64,000 bases of DNA. Origin: Pelagibius litoralis (GTDB lineage Bacteria; Pseudomonadota; Alphaproteobacteria; Kiloniellales; DSM-21159). The notes beneath the pieces are model-generated. The model made no database searches. It had not been told where the DNA came from and worked only from the letters and a program-made list of their open reading frames with translations. Below, in pieces: positions 35,330-43,653 of the stretch; position 1 is the stretch's first letter; each line of letters begins with the position of its first letter. The translations under genes were made by a program, and so were the position numbers. The stretch is taken from contig JARFRB010000097.1 in assembly GCA_029287455.1 (NCBI GenBank), forward strand, positions 1 through 64,000, given 5' to 3'.

Positions 35330-35445
35330 GGTGAAGGCTGCAAGCACGCAGACTGAATGTCAGCAGCTAACAGTAAGAAAAGGCTGCGCCGCTGCGGTAA
35401 CTTGAAGCGCCGCCCTCTCTCACCCCGGGGGCGGCGTTTTCTTTT
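35330..35445 (+). ncRNA. Candidate small RNA ending at an intrinsic terminator
   Basis: The hairpin plus T-tract at 35408-35445 is oriented to terminate rightward transcription, but the nearest upstream gene on this strand ends at 33689 and the gene between is on the opposite strand. The parsimonious explanation is a short independent transcript. The 5' end is a guess. The region before the terminator has a GCGCCGCTGCGG-containing stretch that can fold. No known sRNA family was identified by eye. A read-through product of the PPK2 antisense strand is an alternative. Confidence 0.33.
35408..35445 (+). terminator. Intrinsic terminator
   Basis: Arms CGCCGCCC (35408-35415) and GGGCGGCG (35429-35436) form a perfect 8-bp GC stem with a 13-nt loop, followed at once by TTTTCTTTT (35437-35445). 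This is the clearest Rho-independent terminator in the window. Confidence 0.7.
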
Positions 35446-35549
35446 GCTGCGAGAGGCCGCGCTCACGCGGCGGGCGAAGGGGGCCTTTACCGAAAATTAA
35501 CCGCGTCGGCGTAGGTAACGAGGAGTTTTGGCGAGCACGGGAAAGAGCG

Positions 35550-36716
35550 ATGACGCTGACCGAAACCTTGGCGCACACGCCGAATTTGGGACAGCCTTCC
35601 ATCATGGAAAGCATGCGGGCGGCCGCACGGGATTTCGGCAAGCCCCCCGTGGAGCAGGTGCGGGAACTGGCGCGCCTTTGCTTTGGGCCGGGCAAGTTGA
35701 AGCCGGAAGAGTATTTCTACTACGGCCTTTTCGGAGATCGCTACGACACGGGGCTGCAGCGCCGCTTTGTCGGCAAGAGCCTCGAGGTGAAGCTGCATCA
35801 CCTGACCTGCGACACCCAGGCTTGGCTGATCGCCCATGACAAGGTCGTCTGCTATGGCCTGCTGGAGTCCCTGGGCTATCCGGTGCCAAAGACCCGTGCC
35901 ATCTATCGCCGGGGGGCATCCTTCCCCGGCTTGCGAACGCTCGGCGATGAAGCCGCCTTGGCTCAGGCGCTGCGCGGTGGCATGACGGGACCGCTGTTCG
36001 GTAAGCCCGCGCGCGGCATCCGCAGCGCCGCGGCGCTCAGCATCGAAGGTTACGACGCGGACCGCGATATCCTGCGCCTTGGCTTCGGCCAGACCGCGAC
36101 CGTGGAGGAGATCGTGGAGGCCGTGGAGCGCTACGCCGAGGATGGCTACTTGCTGCAGGACCGCATCCAGCAGCATCCCGAAGTGACGAAGATTTGCGGC
36201 CCAGCCACCGCGACGGCGCGCATCGTCGTTCTGTTGCAAGGTGGCGAGGCTGAGATCTACAGGACGCTCTGGAAGATCCCGGCGGGCGACAACGTCGCGG
36301 ACAACTTCTGGAGAGATGGCAACTGCCTGGCGCTGCTTGATCCGGAAACCGGCGTTATTCAGCGCGCCGTCCAGGGCATCGGTCCGGCCCTGCGGGAAGT
36401 AGATGCTCATCCGACCAGCGGCGAGCACTTGATTGGCTTTGGCCTGCCCCATTGGCCAGCTGCGCGCGAGCTGGTGCTGTCGGCTGCTCACGCCTTTCCA
36501 GATCTGCGCTTGCAGGCATGGGATGTGGCCTTCGGCGAGGACGGCCCGATCCTGGTCGAGGTGAATGTCGGTGGGGACTTCAATCTGCCGCAACTGGCCA
36601 CCGGCGCTGGCATGCTGGACGACCGCTTCCTCGGCTTCCTGCGCGACTGTGCCGTGGAGCGGGGGATGGAAAAGGATTTTAGGCGCCTCAAGCTGTCTCA
36701 AGCCGCGGCGGGGTAG
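35550..36716 (+). CDS. Sugar-transfer-associated ATP-grasp protein
   Basis: 388 residues matching the 'sugar-transfer associated' ATP-grasp group (PF14397-type). Features in order: helical N-terminus with YFYYGLFGDRYD, ATP-binding strands GPLFGKPARGIRSAAAL and GYLLQDRI, then ARIVVLLQGGEAEIYRTLWKIP, and the metal-binding end VEVNVGGDFNLPQLATGAG. These proteins occur in polysaccharide clusters and probably ligate or activate a sugar or acyl group; the reaction is unknown. It precedes a GT-D glycosyltransferase by 147 bp, with a strong hairpin between them. Confidence 0.83.
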   Translation: MTLTETLAHTPNLGQPSIMESMRAAARDFGKPPVEQVRELARLCFGPGKLKPEEYFYYGLFGDRYDTGLQRRFVGKSLEVKLHHLTCDTQAWLIAHDKVVCYGLLESLGYPVPKTRAIYRRGASFPGLRTLGDEAALAQALRGGMTGPLFGKPARGIRSAAALSIEGYDADRDILRLGFGQTATVEEIVEAVERYAEDGYLLQDRIQQHPEVTKICGPATATARIVVLLQGGEAEIYRTLWKIPAGDNVADNFWRDGNCLALLDPETGVIQRAVQGIGPALREVDAHPTSGEHLIGFGLPHWPAARELVLSAAHAFPDLRLQAWDVAFGEDGPILVEVNVGGDFNLPQLATGAGMLDDRFLGFLRDCAVERGMEKDFRRLKLSQAAAG

Positions 36717-36723
36717 CGCCCGT

Positions 36724-36750
36724 CGCCCGGCCCGGGCGTCGGGCCGGGCG
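36724..36750 (+). terminator. GC hairpin after the ATP-grasp gene
   Basis: Perfect 10-bp arms CGCCCGGCCC (36724-36733) and GGGCCGGGCG (36741-36750) with a 7-nt loop, 8 nt after the ATP-grasp stop. No T-tract follows (next bases CGCCTGACAT), so it may be a Rho-assisted or inefficient terminator, or an mRNA 3'-stabilising structure. Confidence 0.4.
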
Positions 36751-36863
36751 CGCCTGACATCCCATCGCGCTTTCCCCGCGCAGGCTCGATAGCCTATGCT
36801 CCCCGCTAGAAGAACGGATGGGCCGCCGGCCTACGAGCGTGTCTCAACGAGTGGATCGCGGCT

Positions 36864-37898
36864 TTGGTGTCGGTCAAGAAGGTAGTCAAAGTCGGGGCGT
36901 CGCGATTTCTAGGCCGTCGCCGCGGCCGCGGGTTTCCACGCCAATCTATTCCGCAAGCTGAACTCGATCTCTTCGGCAAGCAGATCCTCTCCCGCCCGGA
37001 ATACCTGGACACGAACTTCATGTGCGAGGCCTACCGGTCTCTGGGCTGGGAAGTCCTGCCGGACCCGTTCGATCCAGGCATCCCAGCGCGGGTGAAGTCC
37101 GCGCTTGAGACGGCGACGCCGTTCTCGATCGTGCGGATCGGCGATGGCGAAGCGAATATCCTGGCCTTCGAAGCCTATGCGGATGCACCTCACATCGACC
37201 GCCACGCCTTCGAGGAAACCGTGGCTGGGCAATCGGATACCTGTACGCTCGACGAACTTTGGATGACCGTTCTGAAGGAGATGATGGAAAACGCCGTTGC
37301 CACGGCCGATGTGGTTGGGGTTCTAGGGCTTTGGGTCGCGGGCGATGGCGCTGGCGACGCCGGTCGGTTCCAACGCCACTTCCTGCGCGATCCGCGTGGC
37401 ATGGCGGGACAATGGCGCGGTCGCGATCTGATGCTGCGCTGGGCGCGGGAGCGGTCGTTCAACGCGGCGGTCTTGGCCTCCGCCCACCTCTATCTCGGCG
37501 TACTGGCGCAGTTGGAGGAGCTTGCCGACAGCGCCCGCGAGGTGGTCTGCATTTCCGACCGTGCCGCCGCCGTCGCCGCGCTGCGGGCCCGCTTTCCGGA
37601 AAAGCCGGTCACGCATCTTCCCGTCGGCGGTGCGCGCGGGCGAAGAGGCGGCCGGCAGGGGCGGCCGGACTTCCTGCTTCGCACACGCGAGGCCTTGCCG
37701 GTGGATTTGCGGGGCCGCCTCTGCCTGGTGGGTGCCGGTCCTTGGGCGAAAATCTACTGCGGCTGGATCAAGCGGCGCGGCGGCGTCGCCGTCGACCTGG
37801 GCAGTGGCTTCGACCTGCTGGAAGGAAAGCTCACGCGCTCGATCCATAAAGAGCTGCCACAGGAGCTGCTGAACCGGCTCTCCTCAATGGCGGTTTAG
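36864..37898 (+). CDS. GT-D fold glycosyltransferase-like protein
   Basis: 344 residues from TTG 36864 (GTG in the next codon is equally possible). The pattern FSIVRIGDGEANILAFE near residue 87-103 and the C-terminal LVGAGPWAKIYCGWIKRRGGVAVDLGSGFDL with a later THR-like TRSIH are the landmarks of the GT-D fold domain found in many bacterial surface-glycan clusters. Acceptor and donor are unknown. The low-complexity GARGRRGGRQGR stretch near residue 256 is unlike the rest and may be a loop insertion. Preceded by the sugar-transfer ATP-grasp gene. Confidence 0.75.
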   Translation: MVSVKKVVKVGASRFLGRRRGRGFPRQSIPQAELDLFGKQILSRPEYLDTNFMCEAYRSLGWEVLPDPFDPGIPARVKSALETATPFSIVRIGDGEANILAFEAYADAPHIDRHAFEETVAGQSDTCTLDELWMTVLKEMMENAVATADVVGVLGLWVAGDGAGDAGRFQRHFLRDPRGMAGQWRGRDLMLRWARERSFNAAVLASAHLYLGVLAQLEELADSAREVVCISDRAAAVAALRARFPEKPVTHLPVGGARGRRGGRQGRPDFLLRTREALPVDLRGRLCLVGAGPWAKIYCGWIKRRGGVAVDLGSGFDLLEGKLTRSIHKELPQELLNRLSSMAV

Positions 37899-37952
37899 TG
37901 CCCGCTATGCTTTAAAAGCACGGCGGTCATCCCCGGTCCCGAGGAGAATCTC

Positions 37953-38693
37953 ATGAGCACGCGGCCGGACCCCTTCGTCCATCATCCGGAGTTGCGCGGT
38001 GAGATCGCCGATCCGCTTGGGTCCTATTTTCGAAGCTTCACGATCGACGAGCTCGCCGCGAAAACGCGGCAGATGGGTTTGCCTGGGGGCTGGTGGCACA
38101 GCGACGCCGAACGGGAGGCCATGCGAAACCAGACCCTCGCCGGCCATAGGGACGAGGACCTTTGGGTTTTCGCCTATGGCTCCTTGATGTGGGACCCGGG
38201 GGTCCGCTTCACCGAGGTGCGGCGGGCCCGGATTTCCGATCATGCCCGGCGCTTCATCCTGAAGGACATTTATGGCGGCAGGGGAACCCGCGAGGCGCCA
38301 GGCATCATGGCGGCCCTCGACACGGGCGCTGGCTGCGAGGGTCTCGCCTTCCGCATCGCCAAGGACCACATCGAGGAAGAGACACAGGTTCTCTGGCGCC
38401 GGGAGATAGTCGGACCGGCCTATCTCCCCGCGTTCGTGGAGACCGCCATGGCGGACGGCGTAACGAAAACCCTTACCTTCGTCGCCGATCACGACGCTGA
38501 GATCATCGACGCGGAGGTTTCGCGCGCGGACCAAATCCGCTTCCTGGCCACCGGCGCCGGCTTTCTGGGAACGAGCCTCGACTACCTCAAGAACATCGAC
38601 CGAAAGTTCGCCGCCCTCGGCATCCACGACGAGGAAGTGACATCGCTGCTACGCGACACGCTGGCTTATATCGATGGAAGCGGCGGGGGGTGA
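37953..38693 (+). CDS. ChaC-like gamma-glutamylcyclotransferase
   Basis: 246 residues. The active-site loop VFAYGSLMWDPG is at about 69-80; the catalytic Glu lies further on in the fold, probably in the DHIEEE region. The protein has a roughly 65-residue N-terminal extension before the domain and a C-terminal helix. ChaC enzymes cleave glutathione (gamma-glutamyl bond) to 5-oxoproline and Cys-Gly in the cytoplasm. Likely start ATG with AGGAGAAT upstream. Confidence 0.88.
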   Translation: MSTRPDPFVHHPELRGEIADPLGSYFRSFTIDELAAKTRQMGLPGGWWHSDAEREAMRNQTLAGHRDEDLWVFAYGSLMWDPGVRFTEVRRARISDHARRFILKDIYGGRGTREAPGIMAALDTGAGCEGLAFRIAKDHIEEETQVLWRREIVGPAYLPAFVETAMADGVTKTLTFVADHDAEIIDAEVSRADQIRFLATGAGFLGTSLDYLKNIDRKFAALGIHDEEVTSLLRDTLAYIDGSGGG

Positions 38694-38725
38694 AGGCGAA
38701 GCACGGGGACGTCAGGCCTGGGCGA

Positions 38726-38800
<75 letters not shown>

Positions 38801-38847
38801 GGAAGGACTGCCCGTTAGCAGCCGGAGGCATAGCTAGCCCAAGCGTG

Positions 38848-38937
38848 CCCCCGCGTCAATCGCCCCCACGTCAACCGGCCCCACGTCAATCGCCCCCACG
38901 TCAACCGGCCCCACGTCAACCGCCCCCACGTCAACCG
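38848..38937. repeat. 15-bp tandem repeat, six copies
   Basis: Six head-to-tail units of consensus CCCCCACGTCAACCG with G/C variation at the first base and A/G, T/C variation elsewhere, no spacer. It lies between the hemY stop (38951) and tRNA-Thr. It lies outside every annotated coding region. The length is a multiple of three, so all frames through it stay open, which produces spurious repetitive ORFs on both strands. Confidence 0.85.
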
Positions 38938-38950
38938 GCCGCGCCGCGCT

Positions 38951-40399
38951 TCAGCGCGCCGTGTCCGGCGAGGAGCTTGAGGCCGGGCTTGGCGCGGGTA
39001 GGGGCCTCGCGGTTTCACCGCCGGTTTCGCGAGGGCTCAGCACCTCGGTGCTGCCGGGCGACGCGGGTGCGGCGGCCTCTTCCGGCACGGCCTCCGGCAG
39101 CGCGAGGGTCTGGATGCGTGGGGGCAGGCCCCAGGCCAGACTGTCGAAATGGTCGCAGTTGCGGCAGCGCAGGGCCCAGGCCTCGGCCACCGCGCCGCAG
39201 TTTCCGCAGACCCAGGCCGGATCCGCTTCGGCGGTTTCGGCGCGGCGCCACCAGCCGCCCGCTGCCAGCTCGTCGCCATGCTCCTTGAGCTCCAGCTCGG
39301 CCATCAGGGCACAGACTCGATGGCTTGGCCGCCCGTCCGTCAAGGGCTTGAGATGGCGGCGCGCTTCGCCCCAAAGCTCTGCGTCAAGGGCGGCGCGAGC
39401 CAGCAGAAGGATGGCCTCGGGGCTCTCCCGCTCGCCAAGGAAGCGGTCCAAGGCCTTGTAGCGGTCGAGCGGCGTTCTGTCCGCCTGTAGGCTGAGCCAC
39501 ATCGCCCCGACTTCTGGATGTGGCTGCCGCGCCCAGGCTTTCTCCAGTATGCCCCGCGCCTTGCCGACCTTGCCGTGGTCCGCCTCCATCCTGGCCAGAA
39601 GAAGGCTTGCGGGTGTGAAGTCCGGTGCCAGCTTCAGGGCATCGCGCGCGGCTCTGGCGGCGGCGTCGCTTTGGCCGGCGTCCGCTGCCAGCCGGGCTTT
39701 CTCCATCAGGATCGCGGCCCGTTTGTGCTCCGCCTCCTCGCGAGGCAGGACCTTGTTTCGGACTGCCACCTGAAGCGCCTCGGCCGCCTGGTCCAAATCC
39801 CCGGCGCGCAGGCTCACCTCGATCATGTTGGTGAGGACCCAAGGGGTTTGCGGGCGAAGGCGATAGGCCTCCGACAGATACTTCTTCGCCGCGTCCTCGT
39901 CGCCGTCGCGCAAGGCCTGCATCAATAGCCCCCGCAAGCCGAGGAACCGAGTGTCCGCGGAGTCGAGCATGTCGTCGAAATGGCGCTTGGCTGCCGCTTC
40001 GTCTCCGGCAAGCTGGGCGGCTTGAGCGGACAGCAGGCGGCGCAGCGGCACCTCTTCGATCAGGCCGTCGGCCTTGCGGGCCCAACGGCGCGCCTCGTCG
40101 ACATCCCCCGCGGCGACCGCGACCATCCCTTGGGAGAGCGCCTCGTAGCCCTTCTTGCGCCGGCTGGCGTCGAGGGACCGGCCGACCGAGCCGGGCGCGC
40201 GGCGCAAAATCTTCCACAGGTAATACAGCAGTGCTGCTATTCCCGCGATTACCAGCGCCGCCAGAAGTAGGATGCCGACCGAGCTATCGACCCGGTAGCC
40301 AAGCCATTCGATTGACACCTGACCCGGATGGCGCGCCACCCAGATCGCAATCGCCACGACGATGGCAAGCTTGATGAAGTAGAAAACGCCTTGCCACAT
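38951..40399 (-). CDS. hemY: HemY-like TPR membrane protein with terminal zinc ribbon
   Basis: 482 residues. Two N-terminal helices (FYFIKLAIVVAIAIWVA and ILLLAALVIAGIAALLYYL) form the HemY_N anchor; the bulk is TPR repeats facing the cytoplasm (e.g. LSEAYRLRPQTPWVLTNM). Near residue 415-440 is a WVCGNCG...WALRCRNC sequence, a CxxC-x12-CxxC rubredoxin-like ribbon similar to that in LapB/YciM. The tail is Ser/Pro-rich. HemY proteins are linked to tetrapyrrole synthesis (not the oxidase of the same name). It starts 3 nt after the mic60 region; end of the hemC-hemD-mic60-hemY unit. Confidence 0.93.
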   Translation of the reverse strand: MWQGVFYFIKLAIVVAIAIWVARHPGQVSIEWLGYRVDSSVGILLLAALVIAGIAALLYYLWKILRRAPGSVGRSLDASRRKKGYEALSQGMVAVAAGDVDEARRWARKADGLIEEVPLRRLLSAQAAQLAGDEAAAKRHFDDMLDSADTRFLGLRGLLMQALRDGDEDAAKKYLSEAYRLRPQTPWVLTNMIEVSLRAGDLDQAAEALQVAVRNKVLPREEAEHKRAAILMEKARLAADAGQSDAAARAARDALKLAPDFTPASLLLARMEADHGKVGKARGILEKAWARQPHPEVGAMWLSLQADRTPLDRYKALDRFLGERESPEAILLLARAALDAELWGEARRHLKPLTDGRPSHRVCALMAELELKEHGDELAAGGWWRRAETAEADPAWVCGNCGAVAEAWALRCRNCDHFDSLAWGLPPRIQTLALPEAVPEEAAAPASPGSTEVLSPRETGGETARPLPAPSPASSSSPDTAR

Positions 40400-40402
40400 G
40401 GC

Positions 40403-42691
40403 TCAGCTCTCCGTCGGCGCCAAGCGCCCGATAGCTTGCTGAATCAAATCGGCCATGGCCGCTTCGGCGTCCAGGCGCGTTTTCGCTTGCGCCAGCCAGC
40501 CCGCTGCTGCCGCCGCGGGCTCGCCCTGCAGGGATTCAAGCTCGGTCACGGCGCCGGACAGATCGCCGTCGGCGAGCTTGGATTCCGACCGCGCCACGAT
40601 GGCCGAGGCGCTATCGCCCTCGACGTCGCCCACCTGGCGCACACTCACGACCTTGGAAGCGCGGCGCACGATTCCGGCGACCCAGCCTTCCTCGCCTTCG
40701 CCATAGCTCGCCGCGACGACGTCGCCGGCCATCTCCGGAAAGCTTGCTGTCAAATCGTCCAGCGTGGGCACGCCCGTCGCCGCGTGGGCCTCGAGCGTCC
40801 CAAGCGCCGCCGCGCCGGACTCGCCCGCCAAGGCCGCGATACCCTTCATTTGCTCGGCATAGGGCGCGGAGAAGCGCAAGGCTTCCCGAAGCTGGCCGAG
40901 CGCCAGAGCCAGCGCGGCCGCGCGCGCTTCGGAAGCCCCCGCCTGTTGCTGCGCCTCGCGCAACTGGGCCAACTTGCCGTCGAGATCCGAAACCCGCTCG
41001 CGTAAGTCCACGCTGGTCTGCTTGATCTCCGTGATCTCACCTTCAACGTCGGTGCTGGCCTCCAGGTCCGCCAGGCGCTGACTAAGCTGCCCGAGCTGTG
41101 TTCCGAAGTCGTTGAGTTGGCTGGCAATTTGTCCGCTCACCGCGGAGCTTGCCTCGGTGCCTTGAGGGGGTGCCTCGGCCAGGCTCTTGGCAAGCTCCGC
41201 CACCTGTCCCTCCCTGACCTCGACCCGCGTGCGCATCTCGTTGAGGGGTTGCGCGAGGTCCGGCGCTTGCGGGCGTTCCTCCAACCGCGTGACCCGGCTC
41301 TGCAGGTTGGCGATATCCTGGGCTGCGGGACTGCTCGCGCCGCCGTCCACCATTGGCAGCCAAAGGTCGCGCGAGGCGACGGCGGCGCCGAGCCCCAAGA
41401 TCAAGATACCGGCCCCCAGGACCAATCCCATGCCCAGACCGGATCCACCGGAGCCCTTCGCCGCGCTTGCCGCCGGGCTCGACTCCGCCGAAGCTTCGGC
41501 GGATTGCGCGCTCGCGGCGCCGGAAGAGACCTTGGAGCTGGCGGCAGCTGTCGCCGATTGCGTGGTCCCGGAACCTTCGGCGGAGCCCTTCGGTGACGGT
41601 GCGCGATCGTCTCCCGCCCTCTCCTTGACTGTTTCAGGCGACCAAGGGCGCTGGGCGGGATCGCTCGCGGTTTCGGTGGCCGCCGCCAGGTCGGATTCGG
41701 AGATATCGATTGCGTACTTGCGCGCGGCGGCGAGAATGTCCTCCTGGCGCGCCGCCGGAATATGCCCCCGAGCCTTCCATCCCTGGACCGTCGAGACGGC
41801 GATCTGGAGCTTATTCGCCATCGGCCTTAGGCCACCAAAGCGCTGGATGACCTCTTCGGCTGGGTTGGTTGCGGCTTTCTCTTGCCCTTCCTGGCCGCCA
41901 TTGACCTCCGGCGTCTCACCGCGCGCTACGGGTTCCTTTTCCTTGTCCTGCTCGGCCATGGTTGCCTGATGCCCCCTCGCATGGGTTTCCTCGCTGGCTA
42001 TGAGGGCCAGCAAGGCGGCCTGATTCGGCTGCTTGGCGACCCGCGTCCTCGCCCAGCCTTGACCGGCGGCTTCCGCCACCGCCGGCGACAAGCAGTAAGC
42101 TGTAAGCGTCGCGCGAACCTTCGCCAAGTTCGCCGCCGCGATAAGCGTACCAAAGGTGTGGGCCGTACGGGGAGAGAAAAATACGATGGCATCAAGACTG
42201 CCGGTTTCGAGACGAGTACGTACGTTCTCACTCAAGTTCATCGCAGGTACGGCCTCGTACAGCTCTAGCCGGACCACATCGAAGCCCGCCCCGCCCAAAG
42301 ATGCTTCTAGGGTGTCGCTACTCTCCCGCCCCGTCGCGTGGAGGAGTCTCCCGGCCGAGGGGGTAAGTTGTTCTTGGATCAGGGCGGCGAGGCGCTCTGC
42401 ATCGCCCGCTGCGGACGCAACGGCGGTGAAGCCGGCGTGGCGCGCCGCTTTGGCGGTCGCGTCGCCGACCGCGAAGACCGAAATGCCGCGCGCGCCGCTT
42501 GCCTCGGCGAAGGACCTAACCCCGTTCCGGCTGGTAAATAGCAGCGCCTGATATCCATCAAGCGGTGGAATCTCGGCGCCCAGCGGTCGAGGTGTCAGCA
42601 TTGGCTCGATGACAACCTCGTGCCCCGTGGCGCGCAAGGCCTCGGCCGTCTCGCGCGCGTCTTCGGCCGGCCGCGTGACCAGCAGGCGCAT
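40403..42691 (-). CDS. hemD: HemD-HTH-Mic60 (mitofilin) continuous reading frame
   Basis: 762 codons without a stop. Residues 1-240 are uroporphyrinogen-III synthase (LVTRPAEDA, YQALLFTSRNGVRSF, ATGRESSDTL, IVFFSPRTAHTF). After residue 245 comes a charged linker, a helix-turn-helix of the carph-isopro/CII-like type (about 280-328), a low-complexity linker, one transmembrane helix (about 418-438), a coiled coil and the C-terminal mitofilin domain (GWVAGIVRRASKVVSVRQ; W-L-A-Q-A-K end). Bacterial Mic60 bends inner membrane. HemD closes the hydroxymethylbilane ring. An ATG at 41959 (codon 245) with a purine-rich GAGGGGG 13-19 nt upstream could start Mic60 separately. Start overlaps hemC stop (TGATG). 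Confidence 0.9.
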   Translation of the reverse strand: MRLLVTRPAEDARETAEALRATGHEVVIEPMLTPRPLGAEIPPLDGYQALLFTSRNGVRSFAEASGARGISVFAVGDATAKAARHAGFTAVASAAGDAERLAALIQEQLTPSAGRLLHATGRESSDTLEASLGGAGFDVVRLELYEAVPAMNLSENVRTRLETGSLDAIVFFSPRTAHTFGTLIAAANLAKVRATLTAYCLSPAVAEAAGQGWARTRVAKQPNQAALLALIASEETHARGHQATMAEQDKEKEPVARGETPEVNGGQEGQEKAATNPAEEVIQRFGGLRPMANKLQIAVSTVQGWKARGHIPAARQEDILAAARKYAIDISESDLAAATETASDPAQRPWSPETVKERAGDDRAPSPKGSAEGSGTTQSATAAASSKVSSGAASAQSAEASAESSPAASAAKGSGGSGLGMGLVLGAGILILGLGAAVASRDLWLPMVDGGASSPAAQDIANLQSRVTRLEERPQAPDLAQPLNEMRTRVEVREGQVAELAKSLAEAPPQGTEASSAVSGQIASQLNDFGTQLGQLSQRLADLEASTDVEGEITEIKQTSVDLRERVSDLDGKLAQLREAQQQAGASEARAAALALALGQLREALRFSAPYAEQMKGIAALAGESGAAALGTLEAHAATGVPTLDDLTASFPEMAGDVVAASYGEGEEGWVAGIVRRASKVVSVRQVGDVEGDSASAIVARSESKLADGDLSGAVTELESLQGEPAAAAAGWLAQAKTRLDAEAAMADLIQQAIGRLAPTES

Positions 42692-43632
42692 CAGGTTTCT
42701 CCGAGCGCCGTGAAAAAGGCGTCCCCTGCGTCGGCGCGCAGCCGCTCGCCCAAGCTTCGGCCTAGCTCTGCCGCGGTTTCCGCCGGGCCTGAGTCTTCCG
42801 ACGCCCAGGATCGCGAGCCATCCGGCATCGCGAGCAAGGCGCGCAGCCTCAGGCGCTCTTCACCCTCGAACTCGGCGTAGGCGGCGATGGGGGTGCGGCA
42901 AGATCCGTCCAAGACGGCCAGGCAGGCGCGCTCCGCGACCACCCGCTTGCTGGACGCCGCGTCGTTGAGAGCCGAGAGGTAGTCGCGAGTCCTTCGGTCA
43001 TCACACCTGATTTCCAAGCCAAGCGCACCCTGCGCAACGGCGGGCAACATCTCTTCGGGCGACAGCACCGCCTGTATCATCTCCGCCATGCCCAGGCGCT
43101 TCAGCCCGGCGGCCGCGAGCAGCGTTGCGTCAACCTGTCCGGCCGCGAGTTTGCTGAGACGGGTTTGCACGTTCCCGCGCAGCGGCACCACGGTGAGGTC
43201 CGGCCGAGCCCGCAGGACTTGGGCCTGGCGCCGCAGCGAGGCGGTTCCGACCACGGCACCCGGCGGCAAAGCCGCCAAGGTGGCGCCGTGGGGAGAGAAG
43301 AAAGCATCGCGAGGGTCCTCGCGTGGCAGGATCGCCGAGATCTCAAGTCCCTCCGGCAGCCAGGTCGGGACGTCCTTCATCGAATGCACCGCGACATCGA
43401 TTCGGCCGTCGATCAAGGCTTCCTCAATCTCCTTGGTGAACAGCCCCTTACCGCCGATTTCCGAAAGCTTGCGGTCCTGGATCCAGTCGCCGGTCGTGCG
43501 GATGACCTCGATATCGATTGCGTCGGGCGGGCTCAATTCAGGGTGCGCCGCGCCAAGCCGGTCCCGGACTTCGCGCGCCTGGGCAAGGGCCAAGGGCGAG
43601 CCGCGGGTGCCAATCCGCAAGTGGGCCATCAA
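42691..43632 (-). CDS. hemC: Hydroxymethylbilane synthase (porphobilinogen deaminase)
   Basis: 313 residues. N-terminal RIGTRGSPLALAQA and the arginine-rich TASLRRQAQ segment are catalytic landmarks; the dipyrromethane cofactor Cys is in VLDGSCRTPI near residue 245. It condenses four porphobilinogens to hydroxymethylbilane for HemD. Two adjacent ATGs are possible starts. First gene of the heme/mic60 cluster; its stop shares an A with the hemD ATG, indicating translational coupling. Confidence 0.97.
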   Translation of the reverse strand: MMAHLRIGTRGSPLALAQAREVRDRLGAAHPELSPPDAIDIEVIRTTGDWIQDRKLSEIGGKGLFTKEIEEALIDGRIDVAVHSMKDVPTWLPEGLEISAILPREDPRDAFFSPHGATLAALPPGAVVGTASLRRQAQVLRARPDLTVVPLRGNVQTRLSKLAAGQVDATLLAAAGLKRLGMAEMIQAVLSPEEMLPAVAQGALGLEIRCDDRRTRDYLSALNDAASSKRVVAERACLAVLDGSCRTPIAAYAEFEGEERLRLRALLAMPDGSRSWASEDSGPAETAAELGRSLGERLRADAGDAFFTALGET

Positions 43633-43653
43633 GACATCCTCGAAGCTAGTAGT

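Larger units (their letters stand above)
35250..35549. other. Intergenic region without a protein gene
   Basis: A 300-bp gap between divergent genes. I see no credible coding region. It contains an intrinsic terminator near its centre pointing right, even though no gene on that strand precedes it, and so may house a small RNA (described separately). The remainder should hold the promoters of the PPK2 gene (minus) and the ATP-grasp gene (plus). Confidence 0.7.

Noticed and set aside
38848-38937. Possible CRISPR array
   Set aside because: Units are 15 bp and contiguous with no spacers, and no cas genes are present.
38815-39018. Minus-strand frame with RLTWG pentapeptide repeats over the 15-bp tandem repeat
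   Set aside because: It exists only because the repeat unit is a multiple of three; it runs antiparallel in frame into hemY coding sequence and has no start context or family similarity.
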